Position numbers and translations under genes: made by a program. Under the pieces are notes generated by a model that was given only the letters and a program-made list of their open reading frames with translations, was not told the origin of the DNA and did not search any database. From a virus, in IMG/VR virus record IMGVR_UViG_3300000576_000008, positions 1 to 39,910 of that record: 39,910 bases of DNA; one strand, written 5' to 3'. Shown one piece after another: positions 19,892-29,375 of this stretch; the first letter of the stretch is position 1; each line of letters begins with the position of its first letter.

Positions 19892-20276
19892 CGCATCTAC
19901 GCCGCTGTACCGGCGTCCGTTGCAGAGTGAGAGTCATGCACAACGGCCGTTTCCGCCGGGACTAGAGCGATTCACAGACCTCTAGCCACCACCCGTCTGT
20001 AGCGCGGGGGCTTGCTGGTCGAGTGCGTCTGCCTTGTGGACGTCATCACATCACGCGGGCTCGAGCCCTGATCTTCCCTCGGAGGGATCACCACCAGCGA
20101 TCACCGTCTCGTGGCTCTCGGTACGCAGCTATGTCGGGCTGACCCCGGCTCGATCTCGCTTGTCGAGCAGCGCTTCGGTTGTGCCGGCAAGGCAGCGCCG
20201 GTGATGTGTTAGTAGCACAGCCACTAGAGGTCCGCGACCTTTCGATCATCGAAGCATTAGCTCTGCTACTCGCCGA

Positions 20277-20292
20277 TGTTCCACGTGGAACG
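20277..20292. other. parS-like: parS-like site TGTTCCACGTGGAACG
   Basis: Contains the perfect 14-bp palindrome GTTCCACGTGGAAC and matches the bacterial chromosomal parS consensus TGTTNCACGTGNAACA at 13 of the 14 fixed positions (only the last base differs). It lies about 100 bases before the terminase gene. No parA or parB gene is in the window. Confidence 0.6.
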
Positions 20293-20299
20293 GTCACGA

Positions 20300-20328
20300 T
20301 TCGAGCCTCCTATCGACCGTCCTATCGT
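20300..20328 (+). promoter_or_regulatory. Weak promoter candidate before terminase
   Basis: TATCGT (20323-20328) fits the TANNNT -10 pattern; TTCGAG 17 bp upstream is a poor -35. It would start transcription near ATG 20337. Confidence 0.25.
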
Positions 20329-20381
20329 TGTGTGGCATGATGGGGCCGCGAAGCACGCGAATCTCGACGCTCGGAGGGGCT

Positions 20382-22334
20382 GTGGCAAGCGATGTCGCGC
20401 TCGTCCAGCGCTACTGCGAAGCGGGGTGCGGGGAACTACTGCCGCTCGGGGCGTCGGCTCGGCGCAAGTACTGCTCGCAGAACTGCAATCAGCGAATGGC
20501 GTATCAACGCAAGCGCCAACGCGAGGACCCTGACTACGTGCCGCGAGAGCAGCGCCACCCTCTGCGAACGTGGGAGAACCATCAGGAGGGCAGCACCAAC
20601 CGGGTGCGGGCGCGCCGCGGGCAGCAGTACGAGGAGTTCGTGCGCACCGGCTACGCGCAGCAGTTGCTCGAGAACAAGATCACCGCCTCCGAGGTGGCGC
20701 AGCGCATCGACAAGAGCGAGTCGAACATCTCGCGCTGGATGGCGGCCTACGCCGAGGACCGGGCCAAGGGCAAGCTGCTTGAGCACTACGACCGGCCGCC
20801 CGAGGTCGAGGAAGCACTCGCCGACTTCGAGACGTTCTGCCGGCGCTACTGGCCGGACCACGACGTCGCGCCGTTCCACGTCGAGTGGGCCGACCTCATC
20901 TCGGATGCGCTCAACACCGGGGGGCGGCTGCTGCTGCTCGCGGCGCAGCGGCACACGAAGTCGGAGACGCTGATCAAGTACAGCGTGTGGCGCATCTGCC
21001 GCGACCCTGAGATCAAGATCATCTGGATCAGCCAGTCACAGGACCTCGCCAAGAAGGCGGTCGGCTACATCTTGGACATTCTGTCCAACCACGAGGAGTT
21101 GAAGAACGAGGTCATCGGCCCCGGCGGGGAGTTCAAGCCTCCGTCGCGGCAGAACATGGCGTGGACCAGTGAGGAGTTCACCGTCCGCACCCGCACCAAG
21201 CCCTCGAAGTCGCCGACGATGGTCGCGATCGGCAAGGGCGGCTCGCTACTCAGTCGCGACGCGGACCTGATCGTCGGCGACGACCTTCAAGAGCACAAGC
21301 ACATTCGCTCGCCGGGCGTGCGCGAGACGGACCGCGAGTGGTTCTTCACCGACCTGATGTCCCGCAAGCAACCGCACACGGGCCTGGCGATCATCGGTTC
21401 GCGCCAGCACCTTGACGACATCTACAGCCACATCCTCAAGGCCCCGAAGTGGACGGTGAAGGTCTACCCGGTCCACGACCCCACCTGCACGCTGCCCGAG
21501 GAGGAGTCCGACCGCCACGACGCGGCCGGCTGCATGTTGTGGCACGAGCACTACCCGCATGAGTACATGCAGGAACAGCGTGCGCAGCAGGGCGAGGACT
21601 ACTTCCAGCGCAACATGATGAACAACCCGAAGTCGGACCTGACCCAACTCATCACCGCCCGCGACCTCGAGCGGTGCAAGGACGAGGGCCGTCCCGCCGG
21701 GCGCATCCCCGAGAACGCCACCCGACTGATTGCCGGGATCGACCCGGCCGACTCCAAGCCAGTCGCCGCGGTGCTGTGGGCGGTTGAGCCCGATTGGGGC
21801 CAGCGCGGCCGCCGCCACGTCATCGACCTCATGGAAGCCGAGCCTGGCATCCGCGGCGCGCGCGCGATCCTCAAGCTGTGGTTCGAGCAGTACGGGTGCT
21901 CGCTGTTCGTGGTCGAGAAGAACATGGCGCAGTCGTGGTGGCAGGACGCCGAGATCAGAGACTTCACAGCCGCCAACGGCATCAACTTGAAGGAGCACTA
22001 CACCTCCGCGTCGCTCAAGTGGAACGACACGACCGGCGTCACGGCCATGTTCTCACGGATGCGCACCGACCCGCCGTCGATCACGATCCCCTACCAGGGC
22101 AACGAGACGCGGCGCAAGATGGACCGTTTCGTGCGGACCCTGCTGCACTATGACCCGGACTTCCAGTCCAACAAGCACGCCGACGACGACCTCGTCATGG
22201 CCGCGTGGTTCCCGCAGCCGACGATGGACAACTGGTCGAACTCCCACGCTCAGCAGGCCGAGGTGACCTACCGACAGACCTCCTACGGCTTCTCGACCGC
22301 GTACACCGCCTCACCGTTTGCGAGGGCAGGATGA
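20382..22334 (+). CDS. terL: Terminase large subunit with N-terminal zinc and HTH extension
   Basis: 650 residues from GTG 20382 (GGAGGGG upstream); in-frame ATG 20337/20340 would add 15 residues and could be leaderless. Residues 12-35 hold four Cys (C12, C16, C31, C35), a zinc finger. Residues 100-124 are an HTH (TASEVAQRIDKSESNISRWM). The ATPase follows: atypical Walker A AAQRHTKSE (187-195) and Walker B ADLIVGDD (294-301). RNase H-like nuclease: D454 (AGIDPAD), a VVEKN strand near 510, and the Asp cluster of HADDDLVMA (601-603). It packages DNA into the capsid. No separate small subunit is visible. Confidence 0.9.
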   Translation: MASDVALVQRYCEAGCGELLPLGASARRKYCSQNCNQRMAYQRKRQREDPDYVPREQRHPLRTWENHQEGSTNRVRARRGQQYEEFVRTGYAQQLLENKITASEVAQRIDKSESNISRWMAAYAEDRAKGKLLEHYDRPPEVEEALADFETFCRRYWPDHDVAPFHVEWADLISDALNTGGRLLLLAAQRHTKSETLIKYSVWRICRDPEIKIIWISQSQDLAKKAVGYILDILSNHEELKNEVIGPGGEFKPPSRQNMAWTSEEFTVRTRTKPSKSPTMVAIGKGGSLLSRDADLIVGDDLQEHKHIRSPGVRETDREWFFTDLMSRKQPHTGLAIIGSRQHLDDIYSHILKAPKWTVKVYPVHDPTCTLPEEESDRHDAAGCMLWHEHYPHEYMQEQRAQQGEDYFQRNMMNNPKSDLTQLITARDLERCKDEGRPAGRIPENATRLIAGIDPADSKPVAAVLWAVEPDWGQRGRRHVIDLMEAEPGIRGARAILKLWFEQYGCSLFVVEKNMAQSWWQDAEIRDFTAANGINLKEHYTSASLKWNDTTGVTAMFSRMRTDPPSITIPYQGNETRRKMDRFVRTLLHYDPDFQSNKHADDDLVMAAWFPQPTMDNWSNSHAQQAEVTYRQTSYGFSTAYTASPFARAG

Positions 22335-24154
22335 TGGCCTACCACGACTCGAAGCACTCCCCGAAGTCCATCGAGCAGGTGATCCAGCGCATCGAGTACC
22401 TGCGCGAGCTCAATCGGCCGTCGATCGGGGACCGCTCTCGCATCCGGGCGTTGATGAACGGCGGTCGCGGCGCGATCGAGGTGCTGCTCAACGGCTACCA
22501 GGGCGACGACCACTCACTGCCGGCGGCCAACCACATCGCATCGGGCATCGAACGGTTCTCGGAGATGATCGCGCCCATGCCGGCGCTGCGCATCGACGGC
22601 CCCGAGCACAACGACAACGACGCGCAGCGCAAGTCCGCCGAGAAGCGCACCCGGATCGTGTCGAACTACGACCGGCTGTGCGACCTGCAATGGCAGATGG
22701 ATCAGGTGTCGATGTGGCTGCCGGGCTACGGCTTCGCGGCGTGGCGCATCAAGGAGGGACGGGACCGCAACGGCCACCGCTACCCGAAGGCCGAACTGCG
22801 CGACCCGTACTCGACTTGGCCCTCCGAGTGGGGGGCCGACCACGCCCCGCACGACGCCGCCTTCCAGCGCACCGTGCCCCACGACACCGTCGAGAAGGCG
22901 TACCCCAAGGCGCAACGCAAGGTCGGCAAGTCCCGCGGTCCGGGGCAGGCCATCGACACCTCGGGACACATCACCAACGAGGTCTACCAGGGGTGGGACG
23001 GCTCGCGCGGCGGCTGCGAGGTCATCGAGTACATCGACTCGTGGGGCATCTACGTCTACAGCCCGCACTACGAGGGCCTGCTCGACCGCTACGAGCACCC
23101 GCTCAACCGTCCCCCGTTCGTGTTCGCGCGGCGCATCAACTTCGATCAGCTACAGGGCCAGTTCACCAACGCCATCGGGCTTGCCTCGGTCATGGCGAAG
23201 CACACGCTGCTGACGCAGATCGCGATGGAGGACGCTGTGTTCGCCCCGGTCATCGTGCAGGGGCGAATGGATCAGCCGTTCCGCAAGGGCCGCGACGCCG
23301 TCAACATCATCGAGGGCGGCGGGGCGCAGTACCTGCAACAGAACCTCCCGTATCAGATGTTTCAAGAGATCGACCGGATCGACCGCCACACCCGCACCGC
23401 GACCGGCTACAGCCAGCAGGTCGACGGCGAGTCGCCCATGTCGTTCGTGACCGGGGCCGGGCTGGAAGAACTTGGCTCGTCGGTCACCCGCCAGGTCGAT
23501 CGCTACCAGCGGATCGAGGAGAAGGCCACCGTCGAGCTCGACGCGATGCGCCTCGAATGGGACGAGGTCGCGTACGGCTACGACCGCAAGGCGCTCGACG
23601 ACGCCGTGAAGGGCGGGCGCGGGGTCGAGCACTACGTCCCGGCCAACGACATCAAGGGCAACTACCGCACCCGCCGCGTCTACGGGCTCATGGCCTCATG
23701 GGACGAGCCTCGCAAGCTCGTCGGCGGGCTGCAACTGCTCTCGGCCGGCGTGATTGATCAGACCACGCTTCGCGAGAACCTGTCGGGGCTCGACAACATT
23801 CCCCGCATCGAGGAGCGCCAGCGCAAGGACCAGGCGCAGACGATCCTCTTTCAGCAGATTGCCGCGATGGCCGAGGCGCAGGACCCCCGCGCGCTCGCGG
23901 CCATGCTCGAGGTCCACAAGACCGGCGACATCGACTCGGCGATCGAGCAGTTCTTCATGCAGGAGGACGAGCCCGAGGACCCGATGGCGGGCATGATGCC
24001 CGACGCACCGCCGGGCGTGGCTGAGATGATGGGGATGCTCGGCGGCGGTGGTGGCCCCGGCGGGGAGGGTGACGGCCAGGTGCTCTCGCGGCTGACTGGC
24101 GCTGGCCGCGTTGAAGGCGGGGCTCAGACGGTGAACGAGATGGGGGCGCGCTGA
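22331..24154 (+). CDS. Portal protein
   Basis: ATG 22331 with GAGGGCAGG upstream, overlapping the terminase stop. 607 residues. Large alpha/beta protein directly after terL; features include NRPSIGDRSRIRALMNGG at the N-terminus, the middle segment SWGIYVYSPHYEGLLDRYEH, the long-helix region TRQVDRYQRIEEKATVELD, and a Gly/Met-rich C-terminus. Size and position fit the dodecameric portal through which DNA enters and leaves the head. Confidence 0.8.
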   Translation: MMAYHDSKHSPKSIEQVIQRIEYLRELNRPSIGDRSRIRALMNGGRGAIEVLLNGYQGDDHSLPAANHIASGIERFSEMIAPMPALRIDGPEHNDNDAQRKSAEKRTRIVSNYDRLCDLQWQMDQVSMWLPGYGFAAWRIKEGRDRNGHRYPKAELRDPYSTWPSEWGADHAPHDAAFQRTVPHDTVEKAYPKAQRKVGKSRGPGQAIDTSGHITNEVYQGWDGSRGGCEVIEYIDSWGIYVYSPHYEGLLDRYEHPLNRPPFVFARRINFDQLQGQFTNAIGLASVMAKHTLLTQIAMEDAVFAPVIVQGRMDQPFRKGRDAVNIIEGGGAQYLQQNLPYQMFQEIDRIDRHTRTATGYSQQVDGESPMSFVTGAGLEELGSSVTRQVDRYQRIEEKATVELDAMRLEWDEVAYGYDRKALDDAVKGGRGVEHYVPANDIKGNYRTRRVYGLMASWDEPRKLVGGLQLLSAGVIDQTTLRENLSGLDNIPRIEERQRKDQAQTILFQQIAAMAEAQDPRALAAMLEVHKTGDIDSAIEQFFMQEDEPEDPMAGMMPDAPPGVAEMMGMLGGGGGPGGEGDGQVLSRLTGAGRVEGGAQTVNEMGAR

Positions 24155-24561
24155 TGGCTCGACGCCGAGGACGGGGCGGCTACCAGCGCCCATCCAACCC
24201 AGCAGCCGTGTCCGGTCCGGGCGCACTGTCGCAACGCACCGACGGAGGCCCGAGCATGGAGTACAGCGGACTGCCCTACGGCGAGAACCAAGCCGTCAAC
24301 GATCAGATGGCGGCCTTGCCGACTGGCGGTCCCCCGCAGGAAGGCGGCGGCGCGATGATGCCGTCGATCCCCGGTGGGGGCATCTTCGGCGAGACGTCCC
24401 GGCCCGACGAGCCGATGACCGCAGGCATGGGCAACGTCGGGCTGTCTCCCGACCCGGACATGATGATCCGCGCACTCGCGGAGGCGTCGCGGGCGATCAC
24501 CTCGAACGGTGACGTCCACCCCGACCTGATGCGCCTCATGGATCGAGTGCAGCGCCAATGA
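24154..24561 (+). CDS. Small virion-region protein
   Basis: 135 residues; ATG overlaps the portal stop (TGATG). Basic start (MARRRGRGGYQRP), Gly/Pro/Met-rich low-complexity middle, and a helical end (PDMMIRALAEASRAITSNGD, LMRLMDRVQ). Position between portal and the giant internal protein suggests a structural or assembly role; unordered linker sequence dominates. Confidence 0.6.
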   Translation: MARRRGRGGYQRPSNPAAVSGPGALSQRTDGGPSMEYSGLPYGENQAVNDQMAALPTGGPPQEGGGAMMPSIPGGGIFGETSRPDEPMTAGMGNVGLSPDPDMMIRALAEASRAITSNGDVHPDLMRLMDRVQRQ

Positions 24562-27500
24562 GCCACAACTTCGGGCTGTCCGTAGACGAGGAGCGCCAGC
24601 TTCTCTCCGAGGCACGCGAGCGTCGAGCTCGTCAGTCCTCGATGGTGGCGCAGTTCTCTGGCGACCCCGCCGGGATTCAGCGCGTCGCCGACTACGCCCA
24701 CCGCGCCCCCAATGCTTCCCCCGGCCTGATTGCCACGGCCGGGCTCTCGGGGATGCCGCTTGAGCAGTTCGATGACCTCGCAGCGCAGGACATGGGCCAT
24801 GATCGCTCGCCGTGGTCGGGGATCGCTCGAGATGCGATCGGCGCAGTGGCCGAGCCCGTGACCAGCGCTGTTCGCGATGTCGGGACCGGCCTGTGGGATC
24901 AGGCGTTCAAGCCGTTCCTGCGCGGCGCGATGGCGCTGAGCCAGGCGGGGGCCGAAGGCTTGCAGCGACCGTTCGTCGCCGGCATGGAGTCCGCACAGGA
25001 CTCGAATCTGTCGTTCACCGACGCCTTCGATCAGTACGGGCAGTCGCCGTTACAGCAGGGCATTCGCGACATGGTCGACGGCGACGATTCGACCCGATTT
25101 GACCTCGGAACCGGCATCTTGCCCGGCGGCGAGTCGACTGAGCGCGCGATGGCGTCGCGTACCCTTGAGGTCGACGGCCAGCAAGCCAACTTCGGCCGGT
25201 CGCTCGTCTCCATGATGGCTGGCGACCTCGTGGACCCCGGCGACCGCGCCTACGACTGGACCGCCGGGATCGTGCAGTTCGCCGCCGACGTCGCGCTTGA
25301 CCCCGTCGCATGGGGGACGGGCGGTGCGGCCGCCGCCGGCCGCGTCGCGCGCGGCTTCTCTGGCACCGGGTTTGGTGAGGCGATCTTTGAGCAGGGCGTC
25401 ACTCGCGGCGCGCAGCGCACCTACGCGATGCAGCGCAACGTCGACACCCAACAGCGAGTCGGTGACGTGCTGCGCCAAGGCGATGAGGTCTACCGACGGA
25501 CCATGTCCGACGCGCCCGAGCGCATCAGCCAGGTGCGAAGCCAGTTGGAGGCTCAGCGCGCCGCCGGCCCTGTCAGCCGGAACCCACTTGAGCGACTACA
25601 GCAGGAGCGCGCCCTGCCCGACGAAGCGCGGCGTCAGGCACTCTCCGAGCTCGGCCTTGTTGCCACCAACCAGCGCCGGACCGTTCTGGCTGAGCAGGTC
25701 GAGCAGATGTTCCGCAACGACCAACTGCTCGACCGGCTGGTCCAGGCTGACGCCTACGACCTGATGCGCTCATTCCGGCGCTCGGGCTCCAATCGCATCG
25801 GCGGCGACGTCATCGCGCGCCTCGGCCGCTCCACCGACAAGGGCGAGGTCGCCGAGATTCTGCTCGAGCAGATCAGCCACGGCCGCATCCGTGACCGTCG
25901 ACTGTTCGGCGGGGCGATGGGCGAGGCGTCCGTGTTTGGCGGTGGGCTCTCCGTCAAGCGCGGCATCGCCAACCGAGTCCGGTTCCGCGACTCGAAGTAC
26001 GCAGGCGTCAGCCCGAACGGCGCGATGGACGCCGAGGACATCTTCGGCTCGGCCAACAAGCTCGACTCGCTGCTGCGCCAGGCAAACGTCGGCGAGGACG
26101 CACTCACCCGTACTCGCAATGGCGTCGAGGAGGTCATCCCCGGACGGCGCGAAATCTTCAACCAGTTGGCCGAGGTGCAGGACGGCGACGTCGCTGGCAT
26201 GTACCGCGTCACCAAGGACGCCATGCGCCGCATTGGGGCCGAGCTCGACGCGCGTGGCGTCACCGGCCAGCGCCGGCCCGGCACTGAGCTACGCACCGCA
26301 TCGGGCCGCACCTTCGAGGAATCCCTCGACGAGGCGACCGGGCTCGCGTTCAACGAGATGCGCGGCTACGCCAACTACGCCGACGACCGCATGGGCGACG
26401 CCATCTCGCCCGAGTTCGCCAAGCGCGTCGTGACCGTAGACGGCGTCGACATCGCGCAGCAGGCCCCGCTCACCACCGCGCACCTCATCCAAGGCTCGTT
26501 CGACCTGCCATCGGCTGATGCGATCCGCCGCGCGGCACACACGTCTGGCATCCAGCGTGCCGTCTACAACAACCTCGGGTGGGAGTACGCATCCGGCGCG
26601 GCCCGCAAGATGACCCGCATCCTGTTCAAGCCGCTGGTCCTGCTCCGTCCTGCCTACATCGTGCGCATCGGTTCCGAGGAGCAGGCGCGTCTCGCGGCCG
26701 CCGGCCACGACAACATCTTGCGCAACCCCCGAGCGTTCATCATGGCTACCCGCGGCAAGAACCGCGAGGAGATCACGGACATCATGGGCGGCAACATTGC
26801 CGCGCAAGCCCGACAGATGGACATCATCAACAAGGACAACCTTGGGATGCTCCGCGACCGGCGCGTCGGGGCCGCGCAGTTGTACGACTCCGTGCGGGTC
26901 GACGGCTCCACCGCCTCGGTCAACGCCTGGCGCGACGAGTTGATCCAGATGGGCGGCGCTCGAGAGATGCAGCGCCTTGCCGAGTTCCGCGGCAACATCG
27001 ACGATTGGGCGCATTGGGCACGAAACTCCTCCGAGGGCCGGTCGATGGTCAACCGGATGGCCCGTAACGTCGAGGGCTACGACGTGATCCGCACCGACGA
27101 TCGGGCCCTTCGTCAGTGGGGCGAGGCTCAGTGGAAGTACCTGCAAGCCAAGACCGTCGGCGACGATGAACTCATCGACCTCATCGCCACCGGCCTGCGC
27201 AACGTCGGTGACGGCCCGGTCGCGCGAGCCAATTTGTCGCGCAAGCTGCGCGCCAAGTTCGACCGCGGCGTCGACCCCGGCATGGTCAAGCGCCGCCGCT
27301 CGGTCGGTGGCGACAGCAACGACGCTTCGATGAGCGAGATGTTCGTCGCTGGGCTCTACGACAAGATCACCTCGAAGCCGTCGTCCTACCTCGCGCGCTT
27401 CCCGGCCTACCGCCAGAAGATCGTGCAGAACTACGCCGACATGATGCCGCAGATGCCCAACAACCGGATGCGCCAGGACGTCATCGACCGTGCGACGACC

Positions 27501-29375
27501 AACATGCGTCTCGCTAAGCACGAGGTCGAGATGCTGAACGAGGCCGCATGGGCGTCTCGCAACACCGACGGGATCATGGGCTCCGGGCTGATCGGCGGGC
27601 GCTACGACCTCGATGACGCAAAGGGCTACGAACGGCTTCTCCGCGAGTTCAACGACATGGCGATCGAGCACGCCGCGTCCGACGCCAAGGACCTGATGTT
27701 CGACCTCGTCAACCGCTCGGCCGCTCAGGATGCGTTCGACATGATCGTCCCGTTCTGGGATGCGTGGAAGGAGATCGCAACCTCGTGGGGTCGTCTGCTC
27801 AAGGAGAACCCGGCCTTCTTCACCCGCGCGCAGCAGGGGTTCCGCTCAGCCCACGACCAGGGCGCGATCTACCGAGACGAGAACGGCGACATGATGTTCG
27901 CCTACCCCGGCTCTGAGACACTGACGAGCTTCATCACCTCGTACGCGCAAGCGCGCGGCGAGGGGTCGGGGATGCCCGGTGCCATCGGTTCCGGCGCGCT
28001 CGACGCCGCGCAGACCGCAGTTGGCATGGGCGGCGACGAGCAGGGCCGGGGTACGGACGCCCGCATCCGCATGGAGGGGCGGGTTGAGGGCGTCAACGTG
28101 GTCATCCAAGGCATTGGCCCCGGCTTCGGTCCGGTGGTGCAGTGGGGTGCCGGCGCGTTCATCCCCGACACGCCCGACTTCCGCAACTTGCGCGAGTTCA
28201 TCAACCCGTTCGGCACGCAAGGCGTCGATGGTGCGGCCGACCTCGCTAACCCGTTCGGCCTCGCGCAGTCGCTCATGCCGGCTTGGTACTCGAAGGTCTA
28301 CAACGCATGGACCTCCGGGGGGCTTGACGAGCACCAGTTCAACTCGATGGTCGGTCAGGCCATGTCGGCGCTCGCCGAGTCCGGCAACTACAACCCGCAG
28401 GACCCCGACTCGCAGGCTCGGCTCATCGAGGATTCCGAGCGCGCCGGTCGCTGGTTGATGTTCCTGCGCGGCACCTACCAGGCCATCGGGCCGACCGGGC
28501 CTCGGGCGACATGGGAGCTCGACCTCGAAGCGCGCGACGCTCCCGACGCGCTGCCCGACGACTGGAATCCCGAGATCGACCCGGAGGGTCGCTTCTTCTC
28601 CATCGCCACGCTCGCGAACGAGCATCGCCGGCTGACCTACGACGTCTACGACGGCGACATGGAGCTCGCCAACCAGCGCTTCATCGAGATGTACGGCGTC
28701 GAGCCGTTCTACGTCTCGCAGGCGCGCACTCGCGGGCTTGACTCGTTCGACCCGACCGTGGAGTCCGACACCTGGGCCCGGCGCAACCAAGCATTCTCCG
28801 AGCGGTTCCCGCAGGTCGCTGGCTACTTCGCGCCGGTCACGGGCGAGGAGGACTTGGACTTCTCCATCTGGCGCGAGCAGATCGCATCCGGGCAGCGCCA
28901 GTCGCTCAACCCCGAGCAGCAGACCAAGCTCGCGACGCAGACGCGCCTTCGCGCGATGCTCGGTGCTGCCGAGCGCCAGTTGCAGGTCGCCGGGGTGGAC
29001 GACACACAGCGCCGTCGCGCCATGTCGCAGATGCGCTCCGCAGTCACTGAGCAGTACCCCGGCTGGAATGATCCGGTCGTCGGGGTGCAGCAGCGCGCCA
29101 CCAACGAGCAGCGGATCAGGATGCTGGGCGAGGCGCTTGAGTCCGACCTGCTGCCTGCTGACGAGGCTGTGGTTCAGCCGTTGCGTCAGTACATGGCACT
29201 GAGGTCGATGGCACTACAGCAGGCCGAACGCGACGGGTTCACCACGCTCGGCGGCGGGCAGGTGGGATACTTGCGTGACGGGCTCATGCGCTACGGGTCG
29301 CAACTTGAGCAACAGAATCCTGAGTTCACCGGCATCTGGCGACAGATGCTCCGCAGGGAGGTAGAGGATGCCTGA
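24558..29375 (+). CDS. Giant internal/ejection-type virion protein (1605 residues)
   Basis: The largest gene in the window; ATG overlaps the previous stop (ATGA). Mostly helical and charged, with an amphipathic segment near the start (FKPFLRGAMALSQAGAEG), a hydrophobic stretch LFKPLVLLRPAYIVRIGSEEQ near residue 690, and QDAFDMIVPFWDAWKEIATSW near 1060. I see no catalytic motif. The 'RPAY.VRI..EEQ' pattern occurs in large phage proteins encoded after the portal. It is not a typical tape measure (few membrane segments, no phage-tail chaperones nearby). Likely ejected with DNA or packed in the head; inferred from size, composition and neighbours. Confidence 0.6.
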   Translation: MSHNFGLSVDEERQLLSEARERRARQSSMVAQFSGDPAGIQRVADYAHRAPNASPGLIATAGLSGMPLEQFDDLAAQDMGHDRSPWSGIARDAIGAVAEPVTSAVRDVGTGLWDQAFKPFLRGAMALSQAGAEGLQRPFVAGMESAQDSNLSFTDAFDQYGQSPLQQGIRDMVDGDDSTRFDLGTGILPGGESTERAMASRTLEVDGQQANFGRSLVSMMAGDLVDPGDRAYDWTAGIVQFAADVALDPVAWGTGGAAAAGRVARGFSGTGFGEAIFEQGVTRGAQRTYAMQRNVDTQQRVGDVLRQGDEVYRRTMSDAPERISQVRSQLEAQRAAGPVSRNPLERLQQERALPDEARRQALSELGLVATNQRRTVLAEQVEQMFRNDQLLDRLVQADAYDLMRSFRRSGSNRIGGDVIARLGRSTDKGEVAEILLEQISHGRIRDRRLFGGAMGEASVFGGGLSVKRGIANRVRFRDSKYAGVSPNGAMDAEDIFGSANKLDSLLRQANVGEDALTRTRNGVEEVIPGRREIFNQLAEVQDGDVAGMYRVTKDAMRRIGAELDARGVTGQRRPGTELRTASGRTFEESLDEATGLAFNEMRGYANYADDRMGDAISPEFAKRVVTVDGVDIAQQAPLTTAHLIQGSFDLPSADAIRRAAHTSGIQRAVYNNLGWEYASGAARKMTRILFKPLVLLRPAYIVRIGSEEQARLAAAGHDNILRNPRAFIMATRGKNREEITDIMGGNIAAQARQMDIINKDNLGMLRDRRVGAAQLYDSVRVDGSTASVNAWRDELIQMGGAREMQRLAEFRGNIDDWAHWARNSSEGRSMVNRMARNVEGYDVIRTDDRALRQWGEAQWKYLQAKTVGDDELIDLIATGLRNVGDGPVARANLSRKLRAKFDRGVDPGMVKRRRSVGGDSNDASMSEMFVAGLYDKITSKPSSYLARFPAYRQKIVQNYADMMPQMPNNRMRQDVIDRATTNMRLAKHEVEMLNEAAWASRNTDGIMGSGLIGGRYDLDDAKGYERLLREFNDMAIEHAASDAKDLMFDLVNRSAAQDAFDMIVPFWDAWKEIATSWGRLLKENPAFFTRAQQGFRSAHDQGAIYRDENGDMMFAYPGSETLTSFITSYAQARGEGSGMPGAIGSGALDAAQTAVGMGGDEQGRGTDARIRMEGRVEGVNVVIQGIGPGFGPVVQWGAGAFIPDTPDFRNLREFINPFGTQGVDGAADLANPFGLAQSLMPAWYSKVYNAWTSGGLDEHQFNSMVGQAMSALAESGNYNPQDPDSQARLIEDSERAGRWLMFLRGTYQAIGPTGPRATWELDLEARDAPDALPDDWNPEIDPEGRFFSIATLANEHRRLTYDVYDGDMELANQRFIEMYGVEPFYVSQARTRGLDSFDPTVESDTWARRNQAFSERFPQVAGYFAPVTGEEDLDFSIWREQIASGQRQSLNPEQQTKLATQTRLRAMLGAAERQLQVAGVDDTQRRRAMSQMRSAVTEQYPGWNDPVVGVQQRATNEQRIRMLGEALESDLLPADEAVVQPLRQYMALRSMALQQAERDGFTTLGGGQVGYLRDGLMRYGSQLEQQNPEFTGIWRQMLRREVEDA

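Larger units (their letters stand above)
19063..20276. other. Non-coding divergent region (about 1.2 kb)
   Basis: No convincing gene on either strand: the long open frames here are antisense to each other, Ser/Pro/Arg-rich and lack ribosome sites. Contents seen: paired palindromes at 19147 and 19187, imperfect repeats around GCGCCCTAGNCNAGACT at about 19173 and 19291, a 21-bp-spaced direct repeat at 19486, hairpins at 19699-19712, 19720-19735 and 19866-19891, and a TTGACA at 19661 without a good -10. It probably holds late-promoter, packaging and/or replication sites. Confidence 0.6.

Noticed and set aside
19482-19943. 153-residue leftward open frame
   Set aside because: Arg/Ser-rich with no ribosome site; overlaps hairpins and repeats; no recognisable protein pattern.
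20060-20100. tRNA-like GGGCTCGAGCCC followed by CCTCGGAGGG and CACCACCA
   Set aside because: The apparent T-arm does not pair properly, and there is no matching 5' acceptor arm or anticodon stem; not a tRNA.
22318-23757. 479-residue open frame inside the portal gene
   Set aside because: Arg/Gly/Ala/Pro-rich shadow frame of a high-GC gene; same reasoning applies to long antisense frames at 21246-21998, 26289-27671 and 27846-28790.
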